A program made the translations under genes and the position numbers. Under the pieces are notes generated by a model. That model searched no databases, had not been told where the DNA came from, and saw nothing but the letters and a program-made list of their open reading frames with translations. Positions 31,592 to 45,300 of a DNA stretch of 64,000 nucleotides are shown here, piece after piece. The stretch is from Diploptera punctata (lineage: Eukaryota; Arthropoda; Insecta; Blattodea; Blaberidae). Each line of letters starts with the position of its first letter. Position 1 is the stretch's first letter. The DNA is taken from assembly GCA_030220185.1 (NCBI GenBank), contig JASPKZ010003415.1, positions 124,001 through 188,000 of the forward strand, read 5' to 3'.

Positions 31592-34500
31592 GGAAAGCAA
31601 TGGGAACAATTCCCTAGTAAAGCTGCAAGTATACATATATATGTGTATATATATATCCATCCATAGTAATTCTGCCCGAAGGCAGGTCCTTCACTGCAAT
31701 CATAGCATTTTCATGTTGTGCTTCCTGCTTTACTAGGGAATTGTAGGTTGGTAGCTTCCCGTTGCTTTCCACACCGGTGAAGGATGATGATAATGATAAG
31801 GATGATGATGATGATTATGGTCAAATGATTTCGGGGACCGTTTGGGCCAGAACGTTTTCCTGACATTTGTCTTACAGGTGAGGAAAAACCCCGATAAAAA
31901 ACTCACCCAGAAAAACTGCCCCGACCGGGTATCGAACCCAGGCTCGCTGCCTGACAAGGCAGCACGCCACCTCGAGACCACAGCGGTGGACTTTATATAT
32001 ATATATATATATATTATAATTAATTTTTTGACATTGAGCAATGTAAGCCTAATATGACATAAGAAAAATAAATGCCTGGACGGGATTTGAACTCGGACTT
32101 CTGCATTGGTACTCCAGCGTGCTATCCACTACACCACCGGGAAAATCTAATACAAACATTTATTTTTCTTATATATAATATATAAAAAAATAAAAATAAT
32201 AAACCTTAGTATTAGATTTGCCCGATGGTGTAATGGATAGGAACCTTAATAAAATTTATAATATTATTACCTATATTATAGGAACATTTAGCACGCTGGA
32301 GTAACAATCCAGAGATCTGGTTTCAAATCTCGCTCAGGCATTTATTTTTCTTATCATGTCATATATATATTTCCGGTTACATTAAATTAATACGAAACAT
32401 AGACTTTTACTTTAAGGGAGGGAGAAAATTTCGAGAACTGGAGAATCAAGTTTTTAGAAAAAAATTGGACCAAAAGAGAGACGAGTAGACAGGTGAATGG
32501 AGAAGACTACATAACATTGAGCTATATGATATTTACAGAAAACCAGATATAATAAGAACAGAAGTTTCATAGACTCAAATAGGCATGACATGTTAGGCAA
32601 ATGGGGAATGAGTGAGTGGCACGGAATTCTTTTGTATCAAAACGAGAGGCAAAGCTGGCAGTGAGTAGGTAAGCATGAGATGGGGGAATACTATTAACTA
32701 TGATTTGAGAGGAGGTAAATTGTATAGAAGATGATTGGAAAACATTATCTCAAGATAGGTATGTATAGAGAATTTATTTCCGCGCTGCTATGAATCTCCA
32801 GGTTCGAGAGTGCTAGTTAGTTAATTTCTTATATTTCCTTATTTTATTATTATTTTTTTATAATATTATTTTGTATATTGTCCAAATTTATCTCAGTAAC
32901 CCAGTCGCCTTTAACCATGGATTTAAATTGCAAATATATTTCTGATTGTCATCTATCATTAGCGTTTACTTAAGTACTTATTCCTGTGAGGATTTTGTAG
33001 AATATGTTATGGTAGAAGGTTAAATCTTCATTTACCAATCTTCGGTTTTAAGAATATCTTCAAATATTAATCTAATATATAAAAATGAATGATTGTTTGT
33101 TTGTTGGTTTGTTTGTACTTTATGCGCGGCCATAAAGTTGATCCGATTGTGATGGGGCTTTTTGTAAAATGTTCAAGAGATTCCCTGGATGAACATAGAC
33201 TTTAAGAGAGTTGTGATACTAAACTCCTACACCCTTAAAAATTGTCCTTTGTAGTGGAAAACGTGAAAAAAAAATAGCTCTTTGGACTCTTAAATGGCTT
33301 ACGTTGCCTAAACCATAACAAATACACTAAATTAATGTACACAGAATTGAATATCTCAAAAAGCTCTACAAAAAGTCCGCGCGACAGCATATGTTTATCT
33401 CTTACGGATAACTCACAATACCCATTTTTTTTTGTCTTTCATTGATGCCAAGAAGATCGAGACAAATACGTAAATTCCTGTGCAAGCATAGCAGCATATG
33501 ACAGGTATTCTTTTACGGATAACCCACAATAGCGCATTTTGTCATTTAGCTCATTTATGCCAAGGAGTTCCAGATAAGTAAATTCCGGGCAACACCGGGT
33601 AATCAGCACGGGGAATCTTAAAATAATTACGATATACATTTATAATTATTTTTTCTATCACTTATTCAACTAAACATAAAAACACATTAATTTTCATTTA
33701 TTTAGGCGTAAGCAGCGCACGCCGGTGTTAGCTAGTTTCTTCTGAAATTATAATTTTATATCTATCTATCTCTGTAGTCTAGTGGTAACGTCGTTTGCCT
33801 CAGACCAAGAAGGCCCGGTTTCGTTCCCCTTTAGTGTCAAGTTTTCGGATAAGATTTTTTTCATGGTTTTTCCTCACATATAAAACAAAGGAAAGGGAAA
33901 TTTAAGCCCCAAAAATACCTTCTAGCCATCACAATTATTCACATCATTTTATTTATATACAGAATTTTAATGTTTACACATCTTTCTGTGCCTAAAGTTT
34001 TATTTTTCTTCTCCACTCGTCTCTCTCCATCCAATGCATGTCCTCCAGTCCTCTTGCTCTCATTCCAGTTCTTGTTTCCTGCATCCACGAGTTTCGAGGT
34101 TCTCCTCTCCTCCTTCTTCCAGGTGGACACCATTCGAATGTTTTCCTGGGTAATCTTTCTTCCTGCATTCGTCGTACGTGTCCATACCAATTTAATTGTT
34201 TATACCGTATATAATCTACTATTGAATAACCAATATTCATTTTTTCTCTTATGATAGTATTTCTTATTTTGTCTAATTTTGAACATCTTGCTGCTCTGCT
34301 CAAGAAATCCATTTCCATCGACATACGTTTTTTGTTCTAAGGTTTTGTTAAATTTCCAAACTTCAGCTCCAAATGTTACAGTACTTTTCACTATTGAATT
34401 ATATATTTGTAACTTATTTTTCCTGGTTATATATCTGCTCCATAAGACTCCATTCATCATTGCTGTTATTGCTCTACCTTTATTTATTCTGTTCTTAATA

Positions 34501-36282
34501 TCACTTTCTTGTTTATCCTCTTTATCTAATTTTACTCCCAGATACTCAAATTCTTCACATCCTCTAATATACCCCTTTTCATCTTCTAAATCAAATCTTC
34601 GGTTTCGGCTCCACATCCCATATAAATGTTTTTTTTCTAAATTTATTTTCAAACCCCAGTTATGGTATTCGTCCAATAATTTTCTGAACATAAACTCCAT
34701 GTCTTCATATTCTTGAGCAATTATTATCTGGTCATCCGCAAATAACAGTGTATATATTGTATCTGTTGATCCATCTCCAATTGGTACTCCCATTCCTGAA
34801 CATTTTTTGCTCCAGTTTGACAGTGCTTTATATATAAATATCTTAAATAATGTTGGTGATATGCTACAACCTTGACGAAGGCCTTTTGTTACTTTAATTT
34901 ATTCTGATATATATTTTCCAATTTTAATTTTAGATACTGCATTTTTATACAAATTTTTTATTGCATTAATAATTGTATAATTTATGGCCATATCTTCTAA
35001 TGCTTCCCACAACTTTTATAAAGGTACAGTGTCATATGCCTTTTCTAAATCCACAAATGTGAAATGAACTTGTTGGTTGTTATTATTCGTCTTTTCGATC
35101 AATTGTTTTACCACAAATATGTGATCAGTTGTAGATCTCTCAGACCTAAAGCCTACTTGTACTTCATTCTCCTTATGTTTATAATTTTCGTCCAAATATT
35201 ATTTGATTATTTTTCCATATATACGGCTAAAAACATTCATTACGGTGATTCCTCTATAATTATTGCACTCATCCTTTCTTCATTTCTTATGAATGACATA
35301 TCAACCCAATTTTCCATTTTAGTGGTACATCTTCTCCGTTTAGGCATCTCTCAAAAAGGCTCCTTAACAATTCAAATAATTTATTTGTATCATATTTAAT
35401 TATTTCTGGCTGTACTCCTTCTACCCCACAAGCCGTTCCATTTCTTAAACTTCGAATTGCTATCTCTACTGTCTCAATATCTAAATGTATACTCGTTCTG
35501 TTTTGATCATCAGTTTTCTCTGCAATTCCACTTAAAAATTCAAAACGATCTTCAGTCAATAGTATGCTAAAATATAATTTCCATTCATTTAAAGAAATTC
35601 CCTGAATATAGATTTTATTGTGTCCTGGCTTTCTTAAATTTTTCAAAGTTCTCCATGCCTCTGAACATCTTTTTCCTCCAATATAAGTCTGATTTCTTTG
35701 ACAGGTTCTTTCCCAATATGTATTCTTTTATTCTGCCAGCTTCTTTCTTACCTTTGTTTCTGCCTTTTTATACTTCATTTTGTCCCTCAAATTTTTTGTA
35801 CTTAGACATTTAAGATATTTACGTTTTTTATCATCTACATCATTCTTAATCTCCTTGTTCCAAAAATAATTTTTCTTATTCACCATTTCCTTTTCTCCCA
35901 AAGCCTCCCTAGCAGCCATATGTTTATTTTCGACAATATACTGATGTTGTTTTTCAGGAGTATCAAATGTATTTTCAATCAACTTTTCACATCATAATCA
36001 CCTTATTTAGTATGAATATATGAGTTAATTATGTGTTTTGCCTTAAATGTTTGTGGTTTCGCTGTGGTAGTTCTGTCATTAAACTCATCACTCATACAGG
36101 GAGGTCTTCCAACGTCTAAGTATGGTCAAAAGGTATATGAGAGTCAACTCTTATTACAGATTTAAAACTCCCTACCGTCAGATCGGATGGCGTGAGACTT
36201 GTAAAATTCCTACAAGGATAAAAGTTAATCTAAGATAAACAAAGAAACAAAATATGAAGGTTATTATCTACAAATTCTTTAA

Positions 36283-36326
<44 letters not shown>

Positions 36327-39300
36327 CGAGAAAAAATATAAGGGCTTAACTGCACTTCTACTGGCGCTTGATTTTTCAGTTATATTGTTGTAAACTATAG
36401 CTCTTCTTCTGTATTTACTAACATTATTTAATATTTTAAACTTTTTCAAACAATTTTTATAACATTATTAGACAATTATGAAGTATTTATTCAAATATGC
36501 AAATCAGAATATTATGACACTGTCAGACAATACTGTGATGCTAACTGCTATTTTCTCCACAGGTATTATCACTTAGTCTATGATTTTTCTATCGCTTTTT
36601 TGGGTTCTCGCTGGTTGGATCAGCGTTTGGGAGTGATAAGTAGGTGTACACCCATTTTTAATAAACGTTTGGTATTTATAATATTATTAATATATTTTTT
36701 AACATAGATCTGGGGATATAACGCAAATATTGGTCATTTAAATTTCATAACGACCGATAGTAATCGAAGATGATAATCGATATGTGGATCGATTGTGGGT
36801 TATCGCTGGCTCTATAAACTCTGGCGCATGCGCACTGTTGTTCTCTAGGATTCTGAAAATAGTTCACGCTAGTTTAACCTCAGTTTTTTCCAAAATAAGT
36901 TACAAATATATAATTCAATAGTTAGAAGTACTGTCACATATGGAGCTGAAGTTTGGAAATTCAACAAAAACTTAGAACAAAAAATTGTTGTCAATGGAAA
37001 TGTATTTCTTGAGGAGAGCAGCAAGATGTTCAAAATTAGAAAAAATAAATACTATCGTATGAGAAAAAATGAATATTAGATATTCAACAGTAGGTCATAT
37101 AAGACATAAGCAATTAAATTGGTATGGGCATGTACGACGAATACAAGAACAAAGGTTACACAGGAAAACATTGGAATGATGTCCACCTGGAAGAAGAAGG
37201 AAAGGAAGACCTTGAAACTCGTGGATGAAATAAATAAGAACTGGGATGAGAACAATAGGACTAGAGGACATAAAGTGGATGGATAAAGACGAGTGGAGGA
37301 TAAAAATGAAATTTTAGGCACAGAAAGATGTGTAAACATTAAAATTCTGTACATAAATAAAATTCTATGAGTATTATTACAGCTTGAATTGGATAGAGGG
37401 TTATAGCTAGCATAGCGGACGGGAAATCATAGATATACAACATATAGTCCGCAAAACAACAAAACTGGTACCGATATGCGAAATGAATTTAATGATTTTA
37501 TTTCAGAAAAATAATCACATTGTAATTAATATGCCTAGCTTGACAATGCCTCTTAGCTATATTATATGGATGCGAAACATGTACTTTTACTTTAATACAG
37601 GAGCAAAGATTATAAATATTTGAGAATAAAGTTCTTAGGAAAAATTTTTGAACAAAGAGAGTTGAACAGACAGGCTAATGGAAAAGACCACGTAACAGAG
37701 CTACATGATCTTCATAGGAAAACAGATGTAATAAGAATAGTTAATTCTCGTAGACTGCATAGGACAAATCACGTGGCACGAATGAGGAATTAAAGAGGGA
37801 CACGCAAGCTTCTTGTAGGAAAACCGAGGGAAAACGTTCACATGGTAGACGAAGAATGAGATGGGAGAATAACAATAATCATGATTTGAGGGAAGTATAT
37901 TATACAGGGATGATTGGAAAACACTCGATCAGGATAGAGATACATGAAGAATTGATGTCCGCGCGGCCATGAACCTACAGTTTCCATAGTGCTAGTAAGT
38001 TAGTTTAGCTTGACTATTTAACTCATGCCCCAAATGGGAGTCAATGACCAATCACGTTTCAATGATTTCTGTTTTACAACCAATCAGAGTCGTGTTTCAC
38101 GAAATATTTGTCAGTGTTATATTTACCATATTAAAGAAAGCTCCTCCTTTTTAATATTCTAAACAGGTCTGACCGTTATTTTGCAGTGACTGAGCCTATA
38201 AGAAATACGACTACCAGATTGTATATATAGTGCATAAATGTCAACATTTGTAGCAATTTATTATACCACCAAAAAAAGAAACCACTGTTTGCACTTTCTT
38301 AAATGTATTTAGTATGATCTGGTTGCAGTGATAAACAAAATAAGCAGATGAAGCGTACCTAACGTTTCTCATTTGTGTTCAAACATCGCCGTTTACATTA
38401 AATACATACATATTTTAAAATAACTATAGTTAAATAATGATTTTTGAGTAAACAGCTTAATTTTATTCGTTAAATAGTCCTAACGAATGCCACTCTTGAT
38501 TTCCAAATTCTCTAGATAAATTCACTTCCTGAGTCGTGAATTTATCGATAATTTGGAAATCACTCGTGGCATTACTTATGAATATGCAGTGCTTACCTCT
38601 TCACTCGCTGCATGTTAGTCGAACCAAACTCCACCACATGACACACTGAACTATTGCAGAATAAGATATTTTGTAGTAAGGAACTTCAGTTACTTGTGAC
38701 GTACATTTGATGTTACAGGACTTTGTTCCGATCTTATAGTTGAATATGAGTAAGTAACTCGAGTATGTTTGAACGACTGAATTTAAATACTTACCCTGTC
38801 TTAACACTGATTAAAAACACCGGTCAACATGATTTTTGTATCATTAGTACCAATAGTTGTACTTAATGCAGTTTTTATCGTTTTTTTCAAATATGTATTC
38901 GGAATTTATCCATCACCAACAGTTGTTTTATTTTAATTTCAATTAATGGATTGAAATAATTATTTTTTAATCAAAGTTTTTTCGTCCATTTGTCCATTGT
39001 AAAATAAAACCAAATGAGCTAACTCAAATGGTTTTCAGCTATGGAAAAGAGATATCAAGGCAAGTGGAATCCTAATATGCTGGCCGATTATTGTTGGACC
39101 ATCAAGTGGGATGTTCCTCAGGCGAAATATAGCACAAAATCGTCATTTCTTACTTTCGAGGTGAGTCCGAATGTTCAAATATTGTGTAGTTACGAATGTA
39201 GAAAATATTAAAGTTTTGAAATTATTATAAATGCCTGTCTCTCGGAAAACTTGCGTGATGGAGAAAAGCCGATATAATATTTGAATTCAGGAGAAAAAAT

Positions 39301-42300
39301 ACTATCCGAATAATATATTTTTCTTTCTGAGATAAAAAAAGTTGGTTTGTTGCTCAATGTAATTATTGTAAATATTTACAGAATGTGTCTGTATAGGCCT
39401 ATATATATATAGGCCTATATATATTTTTTTTTTTTGCTTCGTCTATTTTTTGTTTACTTTAATGTTGAATTTATCCATTCATAATACAAAGGGTGAACAA
39501 AAGATCGAATTCTGGTAAAGGTTTATTAAAGTGTTTCCATTCATTAGTCAGTGTATATTTTGAGTATTTTATTATCGCACACCGCCTTGCCGCTAATACA
39601 GTACTATTACTTAGTCGCTGTGGCGTTTTTAGAAGTAGAATGTATTTAATTTCACTTTACACCAGTTTACCCAAAAAACTCCAATCTTCTTTATTTCTTT
39701 CACAAAAATATTTACTGTACAAGCACATATAGCCTAACAATTCTGATTTAAGAACCTCTTATAGCGTGCTTATTCACATTAGTAGGATCACTCACTTCCT
39801 AACATTGACTTAAGGCCATAACTCTCCCAGGTAAAATTATGATACAAATTTTGTGCCAAAGTGAAATGAACAGACAGGCCAATGGAGAAGACTACATAAG
39901 AGTGAACTACACGATCATTATGGGAAATCAGATATAATAAGAAACAGTAAGTCTCGTAGATTGCGATGGACAGGACACATGCCAGGGTGGGGAATGAAAC
40001 AGGGGCATGAAATCTTCTTGTAGGAAAAACAGAGGGAAAGAACCCAGTAGATAGGCCCAGAACGAGGTGGGAGAATAACATTAATCATGATTTGAGGGAA
40101 GTAAATTATACAAGGATGATTGGAAAATATTAGCTCAGCAAATGGACGTATGAGAACCTTATGCCCGCGCGGCCATGAACCTATGGAGTCCAGTAGTGCC
40201 AGGGAGTTTATTGATTTAATTAACATATATAACCTTGTCCACCGCTGTGGTCTCGAGGTAGCGTGCTGGCTTGTCACGCAGGGGGCCCGGGTTCAATCCC
40301 CGGTCGGCGCAGTTTTTCTGGGTGAGGTTTTTATCGGGGTTTTTCCTCACCTGTAAGACAAACGTCAGGAAAACTTTAAGGCCCAAACGGTCCCCGAAAT
40401 CATATGGCCATCATGCTTATCATTATCATCCTCACCATTATCATTATCATCTTTTACCGGTGTGGAAAGGAACGGGAACCTACCACACCTACACAATTCC
40501 CTAGTAAAGCTGCAAGCATAGCATGAAAATGTTATGATTGCAGTGAAGGACCTGCCTTCGGGCAGAATTACTATGGATTGATATAAACCTTAATTTACGA
40601 ACAGTTCGTTAGGCTGTAGCTGAAGGTCAAGATTATTTGGCATATATGGTAGGTTAAGTTCCTAGAATCTTATTAGAATAATCTGAAATAAAGGTATGAT
40701 GATGATAATGATAATAATAATAATAATAATCTTATTTAAAAATATATTTTCAATATTTACACAACTTTCTGTGTCTTAAGTTTTATTGTCCTTCTCCACT
40801 CGTCCCTATCCATCCACTCCTCTTGATCTCATTCCAATTCTTATTACTTGCAGCTATGAGTTTCGAGGTCTTTCTTTACTTCTTCTTCCAGGTGGAAGAA
40901 TTGAAATGCTTTTCTAGATAACCTTTCTTCTTGCATTCGTCTTTTTTTTTTTCAATTTTGTACATCTTTCTGCTCGTCTCAAGAAATCGATGTCAATCGA
41001 GTAAGTTTTTGTTGAATTTCCATGCTTCAGCTCCATACGTAAGAATACTTCTCACTATTGAATGATGTATCTGTAACTTATTTCTCCTGTTTATACGTTT
41101 GTTTGTTACATAAGACACCATTTAACATTGTTGTTTCTGATCTATCTTTATTTATTCTGTTCCTAATGTCAATTTCTTGTCTATCTACTTTTACCCCCAA
41201 ATACTCAAATTCTTAACATTCCTATAATATACCTCTTCTGATATTTCAATATTAAATCTTTGGTTTCTGCTCCACATCCCATATAACCTTTTTTCTCTAA
41301 ATTAATTTTCAAACCCCAATTATCGTATCTTCTTCTTCTTCTTAAACTTAATTTGTAGGATTTTAATCCTGTTTATTTCCAAAATCACTCCTCGGAGGAA
41401 GACTTACTGGATGTGCATTCACTGTCTATCTATCCCTTGGCTGGTCTTCCTCTTGTTCTTCTCCCGTCCATTGGTCTATCTTCTTTAGCTCTTTTTGCAA
41501 GCCGGTTTTCTTCCATTCTTTATATATGACCCTTCCAATATTTTCGTATATCTATGATAAATTTGGTTATGTCTTGAATATGGCATATCGTATTCGTCCA
41601 ATAATTTTCTGAACATAAACTCCGTGCCTTCATATTCTTGTACAATTATTATCTCGTCATCCGGAATTAACAGTGTAAATATTATATCTGTTGATCCATC
41701 TCCAATAATTGAAACTCTCATTCCTGAACATTTATCTCTTCACCTTGACAGAGCTTTATGTATAAATATCTTAAATAAAATATGAGTGATATGCTACAAC
41801 CTTGACGAATGCCGTCCTTTCATTTAATTTATTCTGATACATATTTTACCTATTTTAAATTTAGACACTGCACTTTTATAGACTTTTTTGTTGCACTAAT
41901 ATCAAATCGTTTATATCCTCATATTTCATAAAAGGTACAGTGTCATATGCGTTTTCTAGATTCACAAAAGTTAAATTAACTTGTTGCTAAAAATTACAAA
42001 ATCACGTATTGGTTACGGTTGAGAGCTGTCGATATTTCGTGGTGAGCAATAAAAAAGGCACTTCTGCATACTTGATTAGGCCGAATCATAATGTAATGAA
42101 CAGAACATTAATACATTGCCGCTAGTTTCTGTTAATCTTTATACTTTATTTAGCATACTATCTGACACTACTGATCTTGATTTGTTATAAGATAACAATT
42201 ATAAAGAAATTCAAATATGAATTCGTTCAGCTAAAATGTCTTAACCTTGACTATTTAACTCATGCCACAAATGGGGAGTAAATGACATATCGTGTTTCAA

Positions 42301-45300
42301 TGAATTTTTATTTACAACCAATCACAGTCATCTTTCACCTCTAAATTTATTAACTTAAGTGTATTATACTAAAGAAAACTCATTTTTAATTTTCTGAATA
42401 GTCAGAACATTATTTTGCAGTGACTGACTCTCTAAGAAATGCGTTGAATACAGCAATTTATATATCAAGATGTGAGAATCCCAGGGTGCAATTAGCTCCC
42501 ATATTGTATATATAGTGCATGAATGTAACCTGCTACCGTTTGCGGGATATAATAGAAAAAAAATTGTAGCAATTTATTATATCACTATAAAAAGAAACGA
42601 CTGTTTGCACTGTCTTAAACGTATTATTTCTCATGTATTTGTGCTCCAGAAAAATATAATTGACATATTTACGCCATAGGACATCAGAAATTAAATAATA
42701 ACCTATAATGCTGGTAATAATATACAGTTTTATGTGTTTCATTTTTCTCCACTAGGGTGCATTCTTAAAATATTGCTATTATATTTGGCAATAAATAATG
42801 TGACCTGGTTGCAGTGGATGAACAAATTAAACATAACAAACGTTTCTCATTTATTTTCAAATATCGCCGTTTACATTAAATATATAAATATTTTAAAATA
42901 ACTATATTTAAATAATGATTTGTGAGTAAACATCTTAATTTATTTGTTGAATAGTCCTAACAAGTGCCACTCTTGATTTCCAAATTCTCTAGATAAATTG
43001 GAAATCATTCGTGGCATTACTTATGATAAAAATGTGTCTACAACAGTACAATTAATAACATTATATTGAACAATATATTGAATTTTCATTGACAATGCCA
43101 AGTGAAACTAATCAAATTCACATTTGTAAATAATAAAACGATAAAAAACATATATAATTCTTTCAGGTTCACGCAATATTTTCAGAACTCAGAAGAGTTC
43201 CAATTACAAAAATGAGTACCTCATGCATCAAACAGGTAAGAAATCCTACATACAGAGATATAATTCTTTCAGGGTCACGCATTATTTTCAGAACTTAGAA
43301 AAGTTCCAATTACAAAAATGAGCACCTCATGCATCCAACAGGTAAGAAATCCTACATACAGAGACTTTAGGGTCGGTATTCAAGAACCAAGCTTTCCGCG
43401 AAGAGCCTCTCTCAGCCCGTTTGTCCTTTGTTAATTATGTGGGTCATGCAGAACCTACTCTATTCAACATCATGTGCTATCAACAACGGTTCTGGGAACA
43501 CATTGAAAGATGAGAGCCACAGCTTACAGAAGACGGAGATTGCATGGCCTAAGAGAGCTTGGTTCTTGAATTCCGGCCTTACAGTTAATGGATCTGACGT
43601 CACTATAAACTTGTAAACACGGAAGAAATCAAGAGGCATTTATACAGGTAGGGTTAAGTGTTTATTAATAATCTATATATCTTCCGAGCTAAGTTCCAGT
43701 TGTATTATAAACAAGCAGACATGACTGCATTTTCATTGGTCGAATAACGATTTTACTTTTGAGCGTGTAAGAAAATATACCGTTTCCTCTCTAACTCTGG
43801 AAATAGATAAAATAAACTTAATGAAATTACGTATTATCTAGCACATGTCTGTATACGTTATATAGGAGAATCTTAAAATATATAATTACCATTCCAATAT
43901 ATTAAATAACTGATTTTTTATTATCACGCATGCGCACTGCAGAAAATGTTAGATGTTCCATTGACCACTTATGTATAATTTCTTAAAATATTGGAAAGGA
44001 AATAATTTGAAAACTGGAGAGAAAAAAATATGTTGAATGTTTTCAAACGATACGTGAAAAATATCCGACATTAGGTATTGAGGATGTGATGAAAATAAGC
44101 AGAATTTATAGGTGAGTCAGTATAGAGCGTAAATTCTGCTCGTAATGAAATTGTAAATTAAACATACGAGTATATTTCGAAATCATGGAAAAATCGTAGA
44201 CGTCTAATTAAATAGATCCATAAGTAATTTGTCATAAATAAATAAGAAATAAAGGAAGATCCTAATTACACTGGGGAACAATTTGTAACAAAATGTCTGT
44301 TGAGTTTGATTTTTAGCTGTTTTATAGTTAATTAGGTGTGCTGATTTCAAAACTCATGTTAGTTTTCTTCTACCACGTCACGTTTTTTCTCTACACCTTA
44401 TGATAATGTGATCTCTCTCCGCGGACTCAAGCAGAGATCATAGAAGCACTATTGCTCTCCTATTAGCCGACACAAACCTTCTCTAGTGTATCCTATTTTC
44501 GAACAAGACAAAATGCGTTTCTGCAATACTTCCGAAGTGATAATGGATTTGTGTATTGCCATAACGCACATGAGTTAATGGAAGAGTTAGGAATTTCAGC
44601 CTTAACGCAACTGAATGGCGACTGTTTATCGACTCAAAACGGAGCTTGAAATGTGTTCTCCTCCACATTGGAAATGTATTTGGTTCAGTCCCGATAGGCC
44701 ACTCTGTAAGGGGGAAGGTACCAGGATTTGGTGTGAGAGGCGTAATACTAACTGGAGCGAAGACAGACGAACGTCCTTGGGCAGCCATGGTAATTCTAAA
44801 CCCAAGATTCACAATACAGGGTGGACCGCTCGAATGGACCTAATTTCAATTGCTTGTTACTGGCAAACGGTTGAAGATAGAAACTTAAAACAACGTTCAT
44901 ATTACAGAAAAACTCACCAAGTTTTGATATCCAGATCACCACATCTCTATATGAGCCCCAGCAGTCACTGTGACGATATCAAAGCGATGAACAATTTCTT
45001 GCCAAGTACGTTGGAGTATGTCTTCTGGAATGTTCTCAATAGCCTCTATGATGCGCTCACGAAGATCACGAAGGTCTTTGACTGGGGTGGTGTAAACTTT
45101 ATCTTTGACATAGCCCCAGAGAAAGAAATCCAGTGGTGTTAAATCGGGAGATCTCGGGGGCCACGCGATTGGTCCTCCCCTACCAATCCAACGGCCAGGG
45201 AAAATGTTGTCCAAAGTCGTACGAACTTCATTGGACCAGTGGGGAGGAGCACCATCTTGCTGGAAAACGATGTTAGGCTGCAGTTGTTCAATTTGTGGAA

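Larger units (their letters stand above)
33955..35995 (-). mobile_element. LINE-C (RTE/R2-like group) RT region, broken
   Basis: Reverse strand in order: IENTFDTPEKQHQYIVENKH (35982), LNEWKLYFSILLTEDRFEFL and NGTACGVEGVQPEIIKYDTN (35646), LLFADDQIIIAQEYEDMEFM and EEFEYLGVKLDKEDKQESDI (34793), then LNWYGHVRRMQEERLPRKTF and PGRRRRGEPRNSW (34324). FADD is the RT active site. Several frame breaks. Fragments of the same family: 36897-37375 and 40720-42000. Confidence 0.82.
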
